From contig OW804102.1 in the NCBI GenBank assembly GCA_942159475.1, forward strand, positions 29,270,873 to 29,334,872: a stretch of 64,000 nucleotides of DNA, given 5' to 3'. The notes under the pieces are model-generated. The model had not been told where the DNA came from. It ran no database searches and worked only from the letters and a program-made list of their open reading frames with translations. Position 1 is the stretch's first letter; each line of letters starts with the position of its first letter. This document shows positions 13,501 to 25,138 of this stretch, piece by piece. Origin of the DNA: Sthenelais limicola (lineage: Eukaryota > Annelida > Polychaeta > Phyllodocida > Sigalionidae). The translations under genes and the position numbers were made by a program.

Positions 13501-15551
13501 GCTATTATGCGAAATCCCATCCATCTGAATTTCCGGGACCATTTTATTATCCTCTGAAAATATATATATCAGTATGAGTTGTACAATCATTTTAGGTTTA
13601 TATTTTGTTCTTTTGTGGTTCCATATAATAGGCTTGAAAGATGGAGTAAAGGAATGAAAAGTAGGCCATCCTATGCATGTTAAGGTGTCGAACTGACAAA
13701 GGATTCGATCACTAGTTATCCTTTCTTAGTTTCTGTGAGTTTTACATATTTAAATGTAATATTAGGTCACCTTGATACCAGCGTGGCACACTTTTGAAAA
13801 TTTGAAAAGATTTGCGTAAGTCTAAATCTAGTTGCTTGGGGAAGAAACTGAGGACCTATTCAAGTATCTGCAACAACAATGTAATATGGTCTACTTTGTC
13901 GATGATTAGTCAAAGGCAGAACAACTTTGTTTTACAGTGTCCTCATCTGGAGGATTTTGATTTTGATTTAGAAAATATTTTATTCAGGTCTATTACATTT
14001 CCATACGTACAAGCATGACTTTTCTCAGGACAGCCTGCTTTAAACAATAGAAAAAGAGTTTGATCTTATACATTCGCTCTGTTTATAAATATACTATTAT
14101 GATTACATTGACAAAAACATATTAACATGTACAAATTTTGAAATATTTCGCGAATATTTATCTATCATTACACACTAAATTACATAACATAAAATAGCCT
14201 AAGCATCCAATAAATTAAAAACAAATATCCAGCTCATGTCACATACCGTCTAATATGTATTGATAGGACAGAGTGGGTGAAAAACTAGTATTATACAGAA
14301 AAAACCAGACGCCGTGCTCTTACAGAATAACCATTAATAAAGGTAGTATATATCTTACCATCTGTTAGAGTAACACGGTACACATCTGACTTACTCCCGT
14401 CCTTCCTCCTGCAATAATAGACTGCTGTCCCGGTGCTTGGTATTTGATAAATTTCTAAAATATCAGTTCGTTTTATTTTGTAATATGCCTCCCTCTTTTG
14501 TATCTTCCGCTCCGGTTCTCCATCTTGCTCTTCATACCAGTCCATACCTGATTGCCTTTTCCCTGACGCTGAGCATGGTAAGGTAAGTGTAGTTGTCCTG
14601 TCCCACTGTATGTCTATTCCTTCCAGTTGAAAAATATATTGGTTGTTTATCAGTATCATAGAGGTTTTGTCAAACTTTTAACAAACGTTGATCATGGATG
14701 AGGATTTATTATAGTCCTCTTATTCTGATTTATATAAATGCTTTGCTGTTAAAACTGATTAGATGGTGCAATGTTTGAATGTATGTTTATAAATCTCGCA
14801 TACGTGCAAAGGTTAAAAACTTCTTTATCAACTATAAATATAAACCAGCATTTCTCTTGAAAGCTCCCTTTATTTGAGGGCTGGATGATTTAGATATTTT
14901 TGTACGAGAAGAAAAGTCTTTATTGCTGATCATGATAACCGTAATGAATCTAAAATTAGATAATGATTGGATACTACATAGTTAAGTAATATCTATAGGT
15001 GATATTGATGTATGATATTTTACCGCTTTCAGGTCCACTGCAGCAATAGCCAGCACAGTCTAGGCCCAAAGTTGAGAGAGTCCCTTCAAAGGGAGGGAAA
15101 GCCTCTCGCCTCCAACCGCAAAGTACTATTATAATTCCATTAAGACCACAGAATGACATTATAATCCCATTAGGAGGCCGTGCCATAGGCCAGGAAACCG
15201 ATTAGGTAAGTGGGCATCCAATCACTGACATACCATTCTTATCTAATCTGAGTGTTTGGACCTAGAGTGACCACCAGGCGAGACCCATATGGGCAACTTG
15301 GGATAAACGATATTTTATAAATGTTTTGTAAACTGGTAAACAATAGATGTATGCCAATATGTCTTTTATATAATTTATAGATGACTACTGAGCCCAATTT
15401 GTATGCACCAAACATCTCTGCAAATCACAATTGAACGTAGGCAGTGTGGTACAAAATAACAATTCATCTTAGTTTCTAGCATCCAGTACTTACTTTCTTG
15501 GTAAGATAGTCCAGCCATCCACGTAATGGTTAGATACAGTAGCCACATCAT
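7538..15551 (-). CDS. Ten-exon Ig-domain type I transmembrane receptor
   Basis: I assembled this gene from splice signals. Exons on the minus strand are 15551-15494, 14619-14359, 13553-13347, 12787-12509, 11954-11799, 11454-11383, 11087-10992, 8843-8745, 8309-8217 and 7590-7538. Every internal exon is a multiple of three with phase 1 at both ends, and the frame stays open for 457 residues. In order they encode a signal peptide, an Ig domain, a linker with an N-glycosylation site, a second Ig domain, three Thr/Pro/Ser-rich stalk exons, a transmembrane helix, a basic juxtamembrane segment and a short Pro-containing tail. The stop is followed at once by AATAAA (7536-7531). Domain order and exon phases are typical of animal cell-surface adhesion or immune-type receptors. 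The ligand is unknown. The weakest points are the first ATG (15587, 15551 or 15548), the acceptor at 14620 and the last exon. Confidence 0.65.
8745..8843 (-). CDS. Exon 8: transmembrane helix
   Basis: This 33-codon exon lies between AAATATTTCAG and GTAAGTATT. It encodes a ~24-residue hydrophobic run (GVTISLISAASFIVAM and onward), followed by basic residues in the next exon. Confidence 0.65.
9458..9602. repeat. Foldback MITE in an intron
   Basis: The arms AATAAATATAGCAAATG and CATTTGCTATTTATT bracket a second inverted pair (GGGTTCAAACTGATC and GATCAGTTTGAACCC, then CCCATCAGAAAA and TTTTCTGATGGG). It sits in the intron before exon 8 of the Ig gene. Confidence 0.65.
10516..10592 (+). repeat. 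tRNA-derived relic (SINE head or tRNA pseudogene)
   Basis: TGGTCAGGTGGTTAGCA resembles an A box. AATTTGAATCCC, about 32 bp further on, resembles a degenerate B box. The acceptor stem does not pair well, so this is not called as a functional tRNA. Confidence 0.35.
12509..12787 (-). CDS. Exon 4: second Ig domain
   Basis: This 93-codon exon starts after TTTCTCCAG. It contains ELPCGGG, VQWYHG and DLGYYICRRK, the two Cys and core Trp of an Ig domain. The GTAGGT donor is weaker than the others but falls in phase 1. Without it the frame stops at 12485, which could be an alternative secreted end. Confidence 0.65.
12841..13075 (+). repeat. MITE family A, copy 2
   Basis: Full-length 235-bp copy from GGGTCAGATC to TTTCACCC, in the intron between Ig-gene exons 3 and 4. 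Confidence 0.8.
14359..14619 (-). CDS. Exon 2: first Ig domain
   Basis: This 87-codon exon carries an Ig fold core: LPCSAS (B-strand Cys), MDWYEE (core Trp) and GTAVYYCRRK (F-strand Cys). It ends at GTAAGATA. The phase-1 acceptor follows GGAAG with a moderate pyrimidine tract. Confidence 0.7.
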
Positions 15552-15843
15552 AATACTCTTTATGTTTGACAGGTAATTATGGAACATTCGTGTAGTAACA
15601 ACTGTAAGTCACTCCTACAGATGAACTTGCCGAATGCTTTAAGTGATCAATGACATATTTCTCCATGTGAGACTAAACACTTTGAGATGGTTTAATCAAA
15701 CACATTATTTGTCTTCAATGTTTCCATAGCTTACATTATCTGTACTGGGGGTCCCGCATTTGAGTCATGCTGCTGATTAATGCAATTGTTTTTAACAAAT
15801 AAAGGCTCACATGGTCCAGACCCAATTCCTGAAAGGGACCTTT

Positions 15844-16057
15844 GGGTCTGTTGCATAAGCTAAGGAAAGGAATATTTGTGTGGGTGTACCCAGCTGGTAG
15901 GAAAAACCTATACACGCATTGCATTTGTATTCCTATCCACTAACGTAAGGGGAAAAGTGTAGGATCCCCCTAAAAAAGAAAAAGAAAAAGAAACACAGAA
16001 AAAAACCAAAAAAAACCCACACAGAGTTTTCCTTATCTTAGCTTATACAACAGCCCC
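15844..16057. mobile_element. Family E element, short copy
   Basis: The ends GGGTCTGTTGCATAAGCTAAG and CTTAGCTTATACAACAGCCCC are inverted repeats. The same ends bound the 578-bp copy at 56169-56746. Confidence 0.6.
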
Positions 16058-16668
16058 TATGATATGAAGCCAGTGATATTGAACGCCGATTCTCTTCCAC
16101 CCCCTCCTTCCTCTTTGCTTTTAAAAATATTGTTTTGCTCAACAAGCTATAACATTAACTTCATGATATGATTAGTTGCTTAGCCATATTGATGAAAAGA
16201 TACAGAGCTAAATGACACACTTTTAACAACATTTTAATAATACAATAACCTGTTAGTATTTTCACATATCTTGTTTGACGCTCATGCGCTGCCTGTATGA
16301 TACATACATACATACATGTATACACATGTATATCATTCCTCATTTGTACGAAGACTCATGCAATATGTATTTTAACCAATATAATAATATTGTATTGGTT
16401 ATTGATATATATATTATACAGAAAACTAGTTTCTTTACAATTTATATTGTTGCAATGGTATATCAGATCCTCAGAAGAAGGTCCAATGGTGGACTGAAAC
16501 ATGTCAGAACATGACATGTAATGCAAAAATCAATTACCAAATTTAATCTTATTCCACCCTTCCACCAAAATCAGAAATCTGTACTCATTTTTATTGAGTT
16601 CTAAAATGATCAATGTTAGTGATATAATGATTGGGTCTACATCTTGAAAAGGCAAAGAAATGTTGATC

Positions 16669-16767
16669 TAGTCCACTAAACCGATTCTCATGCGATTTTG
16701 CGCTGCTAGGGACCCTTTTGCACTAAATTCCATGAGAATCGCATGAGAATCGGCATAGTGGACAAGG
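16669..16767. repeat. Short palindromic MITE family C, copy 1
   Basis: The arms TAGTCCACTAAACCGATTCTC and GAGAATCGGCATAGTGGAC surround GCGATTTTGCGCTGC. A second copy lies at 50376-50470. Confidence 0.65.
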
Positions 16768-17783
16768 GCCTGAATGCCTGAATGGAAAATGTCTATCCAA
16801 AGAAATAAAATCTTCATCAAATTAAGCATAATTTTACATATGGCAACACACTCTTATGTAAAGCCTACAGGCAGGCATATCACAACGAAACTTCGTCCAC
16901 GAATGGCAGAGGGGGAGGAAATAAGATAACACTATAGTTTCCGCCCCTATGTGTTCTATCCCAGCAATGAAAGTAGTGATATGACTGTGTGCTTTGTTGT
17001 CAGAAAGCAAGGCACACAGATAGATTATACGGTTATTTTACATCTATATTCTTATGTTTTCGTTAGCTTTCCTAATTTCGTTTGTAGATGTATAATCGTA
17101 GAGAAAGTTTGTCATAGAAATTTATTGCTCGGTGAATATCATTCCCATATTTCATGTCTCTACATAGATCTAGCAATTTGCCTAATAGTCAATGGTTATC
17201 CTAGATACAATTTCCAATGTCAAATATGTATACTCAGAACTTTGCCAGTCAGTGATATCATTCCCATGGTTCGCGTCTTTATATCTAGAAATTTGCTTAA
17301 TGGTCAATGGCTATCCTAGATCAACTTTCAATGTTGAATATATATAATACATTTCCATTTTCATTCGAGTTTTAAACTTCGTTATGAGCCATATTGCTAT
17401 GATTCATGTCCTCCTATTAGCTAATTTACAATATTCAAATATGATTCATTAACTATTGATAATAATTATGTATTATATCTCAGTTTGATTTGATACAATA
17501 TTCCAACTAAATGTTAGAATTTATATTCTTCTAAAGCTTGAGAGAATACTGTATCGAAATAAAATTCAATATTCCATCAATATTCCATTCAATATATGTT
17601 AGAATTCATTTTCTTCTAGCGATTCAAAGAATATACTGCATCAAAATAAGAACAGCATAGGTATGTCCTTTCTCGTGGTAATAGGATGAGTCAAATGTCC
17701 CTGACACTTTGGTTAAAATTGATAGTTAAACCATTGAAGTTAACACTGTTTTTCCATTGGAATTGTAGAGATGAAGGAGGTAT

Positions 17784-18009
17784 GGGTAATGTCACCAGAA
17801 GATGCACAATTCACCTTCCCCACTCCTCTCATATCAAATACCCCAGATTTAAAACAATTATAACGCTTAAAATACAGTTAAACCTAACCAAACAAATTTC
17901 TTGCCAAATACACTCAGATAGGCTGAGCATAAATCATGTTCAGCTTAATTTAACAGAGTTGGCTAAATGTGTTGAGCTGCTGATTGTACATTTTCTGACG
18001 ACTTCACTC
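17784..18009 (-). repeat. MITE family A, copy 3
   Basis: Diverged copy from GGGTAATGTCACC to CTGACGACTTCACTC, with the family internal segments in reverse orientation. Confidence 0.65.
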
Positions 18010-18185
18010 TTATGCGAGATGCTGTTCAAACTGACAAGAGGTCCATCCGATGTTCCCCAGCACCAATTTCTCATTTAAACATTGGTCCTCCAGGTGGCAG
18101 CAACGAACGGATATGAATGTAGTACCCTGAAGCCGTTGAACTTGTCCATATACTACTTGCTTCAACCCACCCTGCTTCACAATAT

Positions 18186-18420
18186 GGGTCAGATTTTCAG
18201 AAAATGTACAATTCAACTTCACCAATCTTCTCAAATATACCAAATTTCAGACGAAAATAAAATTGAAAATACAGTTCAACCTAACCGAACAGATTGCTAG
18301 AATCAATGCAATGCCAAATATATCCGAATTTACCTAGTATTGACCGAATTGCCGCCTAACTTAGCAGAATTTACTAAATGTGTACAGCTGCCAATTGTAC
18401 ATTTTCTGAGAATCTGACCC
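18186..18420 (-). repeat. MITE family A, copy 4
   Basis: Full 235-bp copy from GGGTCAGATTTTCAG to CTGAGAATCTGACCC, flanked on both sides by AT. Confidence 0.8.
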
Positions 18421-19082
18421 ATATGTGATGTGGTGCAACACACGTAGCATGAATAACATTGACAATAAGATAATCATGTTATTTTGTTAATTTAATAAAG
18501 TGTGCCATTGCCATAGGGGTGCCCCCTCTTTCAGTCATGGGGTTTAGGGGGGGGGGTCTGAATTATCTAATCCTTATGAGTTTATTAGTTATGAAATGTA
18601 TAAGGATGAGATTAGATTTTTTTCATTGAAATGTTTCATTCAATTTAACACTTTTAATTTAATTTACACTTCTAATGTCAGATCAATTGCGTTCCTTGTA
18701 TTTTGTGTTCCAACGAATATAAAATCAAAGTCAAATAACTTATTCCTATGGAAAGTTTCCTCGATAAGAAGAAAAAATCTTCGCGATGAGTAAACTACCG
18801 AACAAAATTCACTGCAAGATGTTTTCAGCTGAGTTGACTTCACCTTCTCCATCATAAAAGAACACCATTCACCGATAATTTGCTATTGTGCCTATGCAGG
18901 CTTTTGTTTGAACTTAAAACAACTTGATGAAGCGTTGTTATAATCTAGTTAACTGCAGTAGCTGACACCCAATTTCTTTTATCCAACTCATAGGATCAGA
19001 ACTGTACATAATGGAATCTAGCAGGAGCGTCATATCCAATGCCTGCATACAATGGTAAATAACTACGCCATATTCATTGTAT

Positions 19083-19312
19083 GGGTCAGATCGTCAGACA
19101 ATGTACAACTCGCCTTCAGTAAACTCTCAAATAACCCAAATTTAAGGGAAAATTTAGAATAAAATTACAGTTCAACATAACTGAACAGATGTTTTGAATC
19201 AACCCAATGCCAAATATGAATATACCAAGTATTTATAATTTTTCTGTCTAATTTAGCAGAACGTACTAAATGTGTAAAGCTGTCGTTTGTATATTCTCTG
19301 ACGATCTGACCC
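19083..19312 (-). repeat. MITE family A, copy 5
   Basis: Full copy from GGGTCAGATCGTCAG to GACGATCTGACCC. Confidence 0.8.
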
Positions 19313-19650
19313 GTAAGCATTATAATATAAAGATACACAACTAAATACACACTATTGTATTGTTTATTTCAGCTACGCTACACACGAATATAAGGAAGGT
19401 GACATTCATTAATTCCGCAAGAATTCATCACGTAGACACAATTCAATGACTGTGTCTGTATAGTACATAACAATAACCATTCATTGTGGAGGTGCTACGA
19501 CCTTTTTCTATATGTTGCAGAATACCTGCACGTTTAGCGACAGAAGGCATTCTTCTGGATATAATGCTCACATTTTCTAATCAATGGTACAACAGCAGTC
19601 CACCAGGTTTCTTTAACAACAGGCAGACACCTCAGAGGCAGATCTATATT

Positions 19651-19883
19651 GGTAACATTTTCAGAAAGTGCACAATTCACATTTAGCAACCCTTCCAAAT
19701 AACCCAGATTCAATACAAAAATGAGACTCAAAACACAATTCAACATAACCAAACACATCCCCTGAATCAACTCGATGCCAAATATATTCAGATATACCTG
19801 GTGTTCATCATTGTTTAGTTTAATTTAGCAAAATTTGATAGTTGTGTAGAACTGTAAATTGTGCACTTTCTGACGATCTGACC
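19651..19883 (-). repeat. MITE family A, copy 6
   Basis: Diverged copy beginning GGTAACATTTTCAGAAAG and ending CTGACGATCTGACC, next to a G-homopolymer tract. Confidence 0.7.
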
Positions 19884-20424
19884 AAGGGGTGTACAAGGGG
19901 TGGGCGGTGTGGGGAAGGAGGTGGGGGGGGGGGGGGGGGGGGGGGGGTACAACAGTCGTAGTCATAATTTGGATTGAAACATTTCTGTCTTCCTCTATCA
20001 TTATTAATGTTATTTTGATGACTATTTATTTCATTAAAAAAAAAAGGATTTTATTTATACAGGTTCGACAACTCCCCTGGTGTTGTTTCCCATTTGGCCC
20101 AGTGTTGTTGGGCTAGACAAAACACAAAAAGTACACAGCTTGGTATCTATATGGTGTGTGGGTTGTGTCACCTATTTCATCTTTGGATAAGATATTAGCC
20201 CCATTACTGAATATTAATATTATTACAAGAAAAGATTAAAAATCCGTGGAATTATGTCACATTTTGAATAAAAAGCTAGTTAGACATAGCAGTGGGCGGA
20301 AAACCATGGCTATTTCTCGTTGAATGATGTCCACTGTAGGGATTCATGTATTTCATACTTGATCATTATTATTTGACTTGCTGTATAAACATCCTGAATA
20401 CTAATAATACAATTTCCTGATTCC

Positions 20425-20459
20425 CTGATGAAGAGTTGGCTATGATTCGAAACGTTGGA
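20425..20459 (+). other. CTGATGAAG-stem-CGAAACGTT retroelement tail motif
   Basis: CTGATGAAGAGTTGGC is followed by GATTCGAAACGTTGG. The CTGATGA and GAAA boxes around a short possible stem resemble tail motifs of animal retroelements and, loosely, the hammerhead ribozyme core. Confidence 0.3.
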
Positions 20460-20734
20460 ATCGCCTTCACCATTCAAACTACTCGCAACTTGATAATACT
20501 AATAAAAACTTGAAGGAGTTAGGGTCCGCCTATTCACCCAACCCTAGATCCACCTCTGCATCTCACGTCACATTTTTTTTATTTTAGATAATTTTTCCAT
20601 ACAAACATGATTCCGTTCATGACTACAAATAATTTAACGACAATTATTTACATTTTAAGACTTCGATATAGAATATAATTTAAAAAGGGGTCCTTAGTTA
20701 ATATTCTCCCAGGTTCAATGGAAATGTATTTCCC

Positions 20735-20990
20735 CACTTAAAGCTGCACTTTCAAATAACATAGATAAAAAACTATCATGCTCTACTTTTTGTTGCGTTC
20801 TTTTCCCTACGCATCTGAATTTCTTTTGACGAAACTTTTGGATGATTTTGTTCGTTGTTCTTGCTGGTTCCATTTCAGGCCAATAACATATTTAATACAG
20901 ATTCAAAATAAAAAAGTGCAGTATCCTACTTCATACTTCGACTTCATAATGTCGACATTTATAATTTGGTGACCCGCCAAAATCCTTCCC
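20735..20990 (-). repeat. Repeat family D copy
   Basis: It carries the reverse complement of the family ends: CTTAAAGCTGCACTTTC at the left and GTCGACATTTATAATTTGGTG at the right. Related copies are near 9070, 29361, 58995, 59287 and 63888. Confidence 0.5.
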
Positions 20991-21153
20991 TGAGGTAGTT
21001 TCACTTATTATCGCTCACCGGCGGCCGTTTACTCTTGGCCTATTCGAGTTCAAATGCCTGTATTTGAACATATAAGAACAACAAAATATTGATTTCTTCA
21101 GTCCTATACTTCAAACAATTTAGGCATTATTTTGTCGAAATAGCTGAGAATGC

Positions 21154-21376
21154 TGCTTTAAGGGTGGTTTCCACTGGCTGTGGTAAGCTCTGCGGTAAGC
21201 CTTGCGATAGTTTGTGCTGGTTCTGTAGGCGGAGGGGAATGACAGGGTCTTGCCTACAAGGTTCACTGGCCATGTAGGCAGGACCTTGCCACTCCTCACC
21301 ATCACACCATCATCACAAGGTTAACCGCAGAGCTTACCGCAGAGCTTACCGCAGCCAGTGGAGACCACCCTTTAAA
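21154..21376. repeat. Foldback element (GGGTGGTTTCCACTGGC family)
   Basis: The arms CTTTAAGGGTGGTTTCCACTG and CAGTGGAGACCACCCTTTAAAG are inverted repeats. Inside them are GGTAAGCTCTGCGGTAAG and repeated CTTACCGCAGAG units. Confidence 0.7.
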
Positions 21377-21911
21377 GTGGATCAGAATCGCCATTTGATG
21401 TGAATTTGTTATGTCAACCTTCAGTGATGAAAACCTATTTTCACGCATTGCCACTTTGTCAGAAATATGGTACCAACCATTCTGTTTCTCCAGCAATAGC
21501 CTGTTATTCTCTGGTGTTTAAACCCCAACACCATTATATACAATGAATGAAACGCATCACCAGCAATTGAACAAATCTCTGCTTACTTACGTTTTATGCC
21601 ATTCACTATTCATCCGATGCCCATAACAAATAAGAATATAGAACCTTTGGTTATTGTTTAAAGATTACAAATTGCCATATAGTTTCTAAAAAAATTAAAG
21701 CACATTGTATTATAGTATGGGCGTGTGCTAATAAATACTTGGCTTGAATAGAATGATGTTTCAAACCATCCCAATATTTCTCATGGACTCATCTACTGGT
21801 GCTGAAAGGGTCCACCCCAGACGATGTCTTCCCATCCAAGTTGACAATAGACTTAACAATATGTAATGAGCGGGAATTATATTATTCACACAATGCTCTT
21901 CTTTTATATAA

Positions 21912-22101
21912 GGGTCAGAAAATGTACAATTAGCCTTTACAAATTCTCTCAAATAACCCAAAACCAGGTCAACATAGTATTGGATAAATGCTGTACCAAA
22001 TATCCCAAGATGTACCTAGCATTCATTAATGTTCACCCTAGTTTAGCAGAATTTCCTTAATGTGTAGAGCTGCTGATTGTAATGTCCTGACGGCCGGACC
22101 C
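21912..22101 (-). repeat. MITE family A, copy 7 (internally deleted)
   Basis: It runs from GGGTCAGAAAATGTACAATTA to CTGACGGCCGGACCC and is ~190 bp, shorter than the 235-bp form. Confidence 0.65.
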
Positions 22102-23530
22102 ATTCATTAAGTCAATAGGGAGGTTCTGCAAGTAAATCTATCTCAATTACGTAACCGAATTCGTATTTTTTTTTGTGAATTACGCTGCATTTCTATGCAT
22201 AGAAATAAATTGTGAGAGGAAAAATGTTGCTTGATATGGCACGTAATACATTTTCCCCGCCATGTTTTGCTGAACCTCTTTCTTCCTTTTAATGTATGTT
22301 TGTATATATGAGAGATACGTTTACGTCTATGTATAGGTAAGGCTTGCGGAACCTCTCTATTGTGAACTGGATTGCACGCACCTCAATTACAGAACCACAA
22401 GCCACCATTGACCTTTCTGCACTTAAATTATACCCTAAAGAGGCACTCAATTTAATCTGCCGATATATATATAGAATACATATAACTTGTACAATTTTAC
22501 CTTGATTCATCCACACCCACCTAAGGGGAAATGCAAGAAAATCTAATTTCCTGTCGACGTAACGGGAACCTTCAGGTCACACCACCATATATAATACCTT
22601 TAAGACCTTTTATTAGATGGGGGAACTCCAAGTCTCCTCTAATTCCAGTCAGAAATCGATAGTTTACTTCTAAGGCGCTCTTCTCACGGATCTCAAATAG
22701 ATATTCTAGAGAGAAAACATCAAAGGCGATGCTGTAAGAAAAAATATCTCATTTGTTGTATATAGCAACATCAAATAGAAAACCTGATAAAGAAAGGGCT
22801 TGATGTAACAACTCGTTTTCTTAATTAAGAGCAAACATTCTTTTCATGTGTTAACAATGGTATCCTTTCATTAAAGATGTCAACACTGTTATGGTAATTC
22901 CCTTCTCTAAGATTCAAATGAATCCAGGAATGAAAGATTAATGCTTTTGCTAAGAAATGGGATGGCGTACACAACCCGAGAAGGCAGACTTTCTAACAAT
23001 GGAGATCGTGTTTGGATTTCCCTCAGAGCCCGGAAACAAATGTAATTTGACAGCTAAGTTCTTTTCTTGATCATCTGTCATGTAGAAATCGCATATTCAG
23101 TGTTCGCTGAATAAGGGCTGATCCATGCTTCATTAAAAGAGAGGGGGAGGTAGTGGTGGTGGAGTAGACCACGAATCCGTAAGAAAAATAGGTAAATATA
23201 TTATGTTACTAATAACAGTATTGACAAATAAAAATAATGGTAAATATGTAAGTATATGTCATTAATACAAAATCAGGTTAAAAAATTCACTGAGATGTGA
23301 CTTTTGAGGTGTTTTTCTTAACACTTTGCCAGGGAAATCTAAAAATAACGTCGTGAGTGCCAGTGCTAAGAGTGTTTGTTTAGTGTTTTAGTACATTGTT
23401 CTCTGTTGAAATGGCAATTCAAGCTCTGGGGTTATTTTGAGGAACACCCTGGGGGATTCAACCCCCTTGGGACTCCTTCTTTTCCTCCTTCTAAACCACC
23501 ATCACAATTGAACACTAGGCATTTCATTCC

Positions 23531-25138
23531 TTAAAGCCGTGTGACTATTCCATTAGGCTTTGTTTCCATCACAACAAGGAGTCCTTTTGATTTTACCGGT
23601 GCATTGTGCAGCGACTCGGGATTCCTATTCAAATGATAGGACCCTTGTTTGTTACATTGATTCGCATTTGTATGCCCGGAGTCATCACCAACAAGTGGAG
23701 CCCTGTCTTTCTGGCTCTGTATTACCCCAGTGTAATCACAATCCTTAACATAATCCTTTATATCATCTTCGAGAGAGTCGTGGCTTCGCAACATGGCCAC
23801 TTTTTCCGCTTCGTCATGATTCATACCGTTTTTTCGATCGAGCTTGTTGTTCTTTTCTTGGTTGTTGGAATCTGAACTGTTGCGCAGACATGGCTGGTGG
23901 TGGTTGTGTTCGAGAGTAGGGGAGTGTGTGTTGTAGAGCGCACGCCCAGCGCATGAATCACGGTTGATGCGCGTCGACATGACGTAAGATCCTGTACGTA
24001 TTGTCTGACGTTGGTAACGTCTGCACGTTATGCAGCGTTTCAGTTCCTTCCGGAAAGATGCGCCAGATATGCAGTATAGACAAAAGTTGAGGGAGTAGTT
24101 GAGGACAGCCAAAACCTTGGCTACAGTGTACAAAATGTAAATGTCGAAGGACTGCCATTTATTCAAACAATCCCATATCGTGTCCTTGTACGCATTTATG
24201 AAATACATAACGATGTATGGGAGTCTAATTGTCACAAATGTAATGGCAATACAAAGCAGGGCAATGGTTGGTTGTTTCTCTGATGATTTCTGCCTCATGT
24301 GAGGAGAGTGGTTGGATACCGAACCTTCGACCATTCGCAAACGCTCGCGACGAGCAATGGCCAAACGCCATATGATTAAAGCAGTGAACACTGACACTAT
24401 AACACTAGGAACAACCATCTCTCCAAAGATACTAATAACCACCATGGTCCATATTGTATACATCCTCATGTTAGTGTATTGACACAGAGGTCGTCCTCTG
24501 TAGGGTTTTGCTCCAAGCGTGAAGAACGAGAATGAGCCACACGAAAAGCATATAATGCCAATCGTTACTATGATCATGACAGCTTTTCTTGGGCTAGACA
24601 ACCGAACCATCTTAAGAGGAAACGTGACCGTAAGGAATCTTTCCACAGTAATCGCCACCGTTATCCAAGACGACCACATTCTCGCTCCATACCGAATAAA
24701 GTAGGTAGCCTTGCAGAAGAAATCAAATTGATGAATGAAATTAAGCCCAAGGACAGGACCATCGATGTTGGTATTCAACCAGAGCAGCAGTTCGCCTAAG
24801 AGAACAAGGTTGTCGGCGAATAACAATGCGATAAAGTAGCGACCAGGAACTCCTCGTCGCATCCACGATGTCATGTATACTCCTATCGAGACGCAGTTCA
24901 ATATGAGACCGATTGGCAGAATATGGGCTAGACACCAGAAGGTGAATCTTCTCCATGGTATTAGGTATTCAGCACTAACTTTGGCTTTACAAGGGTCCTT
25001 GAAATTGGTACCATTAGCAGCCAGACTTACATTGGTCGCTGTCACGAAAGCTTCTGCTAACAGGTTTGAAGCTGTTGTAAATATGTATGGTTCATCTCCG
25101 AGGAGCAAGGCTTTTATGTCCTGTCCACCTTTCTCCAT
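23531..25138 (-). CDS. Class A (rhodopsin-like) orphan GPCR, single exon
   Basis: The 535-residue product has seven hydrophobic helices between about residues 68 and 357. Class A landmarks are visible: FADN in helix 2, Cys142 and Cys219 for the extracellular disulfide, ERF (residues 166-168) in place of DRY, and NYSLNFCLYC at helix 7 in place of NPxxY. The N-terminus has NVS and NGT sequons. The ~170-residue intracellular tail is polar, with a Cys pair after helix 8 (CITCRRYQR) that could be palmitoylated. The pattern resembles invertebrate neuropeptide-type receptors, but no ligand can be assigned. The ATG at 25138 sits in a GGAAAAATGG context. A possible acceptor (AAACCAG) lies 5 bases upstream of the ATG, so a 5' untranslated intron is possible. 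Confidence 0.85.
   Translation of the reverse strand: MEKGGQDIKALLLGDEPYIFTTASNLLAEAFVTATNVSLAANGTNFKDPCKAKVSAEYLIPWRRFTFWCLAHILPIGLILNCVSIGVYMTSWMRRGVPGRYFIALLFADNLVLLGELLLWLNTNIDGPVLGLNFIHQFDFFCKATYFIRYGARMWSSWITVAITVERFLTVTFPLKMVRLSSPRKAVMIIVTIGIICFSCGSFSFFTLGAKPYRGRPLCQYTNMRMYTIWTMVVISIFGEMVVPSVIVSVFTALIIWRLAIARRERLRMVEGSVSNHSPHMRQKSSEKQPTIALLCIAITFVTIRLPYIVMYFINAYKDTIWDCLNKWQSFDIYILYTVAKVLAVLNYSLNFCLYCISGASFRKELKRCITCRRYQRQTIRTGSYVMSTRINRDSCAGRALYNTHSPTLEHNHHQPCLRNSSDSNNQEKNNKLDRKNGMNHDEAEKVAMLRSHDSLEDDIKDYVKDCDYTGVIQSQKDRAPLVGDDSGHTNANQCNKQGSYHLNRNPESLHNAPVKSKGLLVVMETKPNGIVTRL

Larger units (their letters stand above)
15588..23530. other. Intergenic, repeat-rich spacer
   Basis: I support no gene here. 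It contains family E and family C elements, five family A MITEs, two local duplications (about 17100-17340 and 17510-17660), a G-homopolymer tract (19917-19947), a family D repeat and a foldback element at 21154-21376. Confidence 0.6.

Noticed and set aside
14974..15186. Additional exon of the Ig gene with a GTAAAA donor
   Set aside because: No acceptor in a compatible phase was found, and exons 1 and 2 already join correctly without it.
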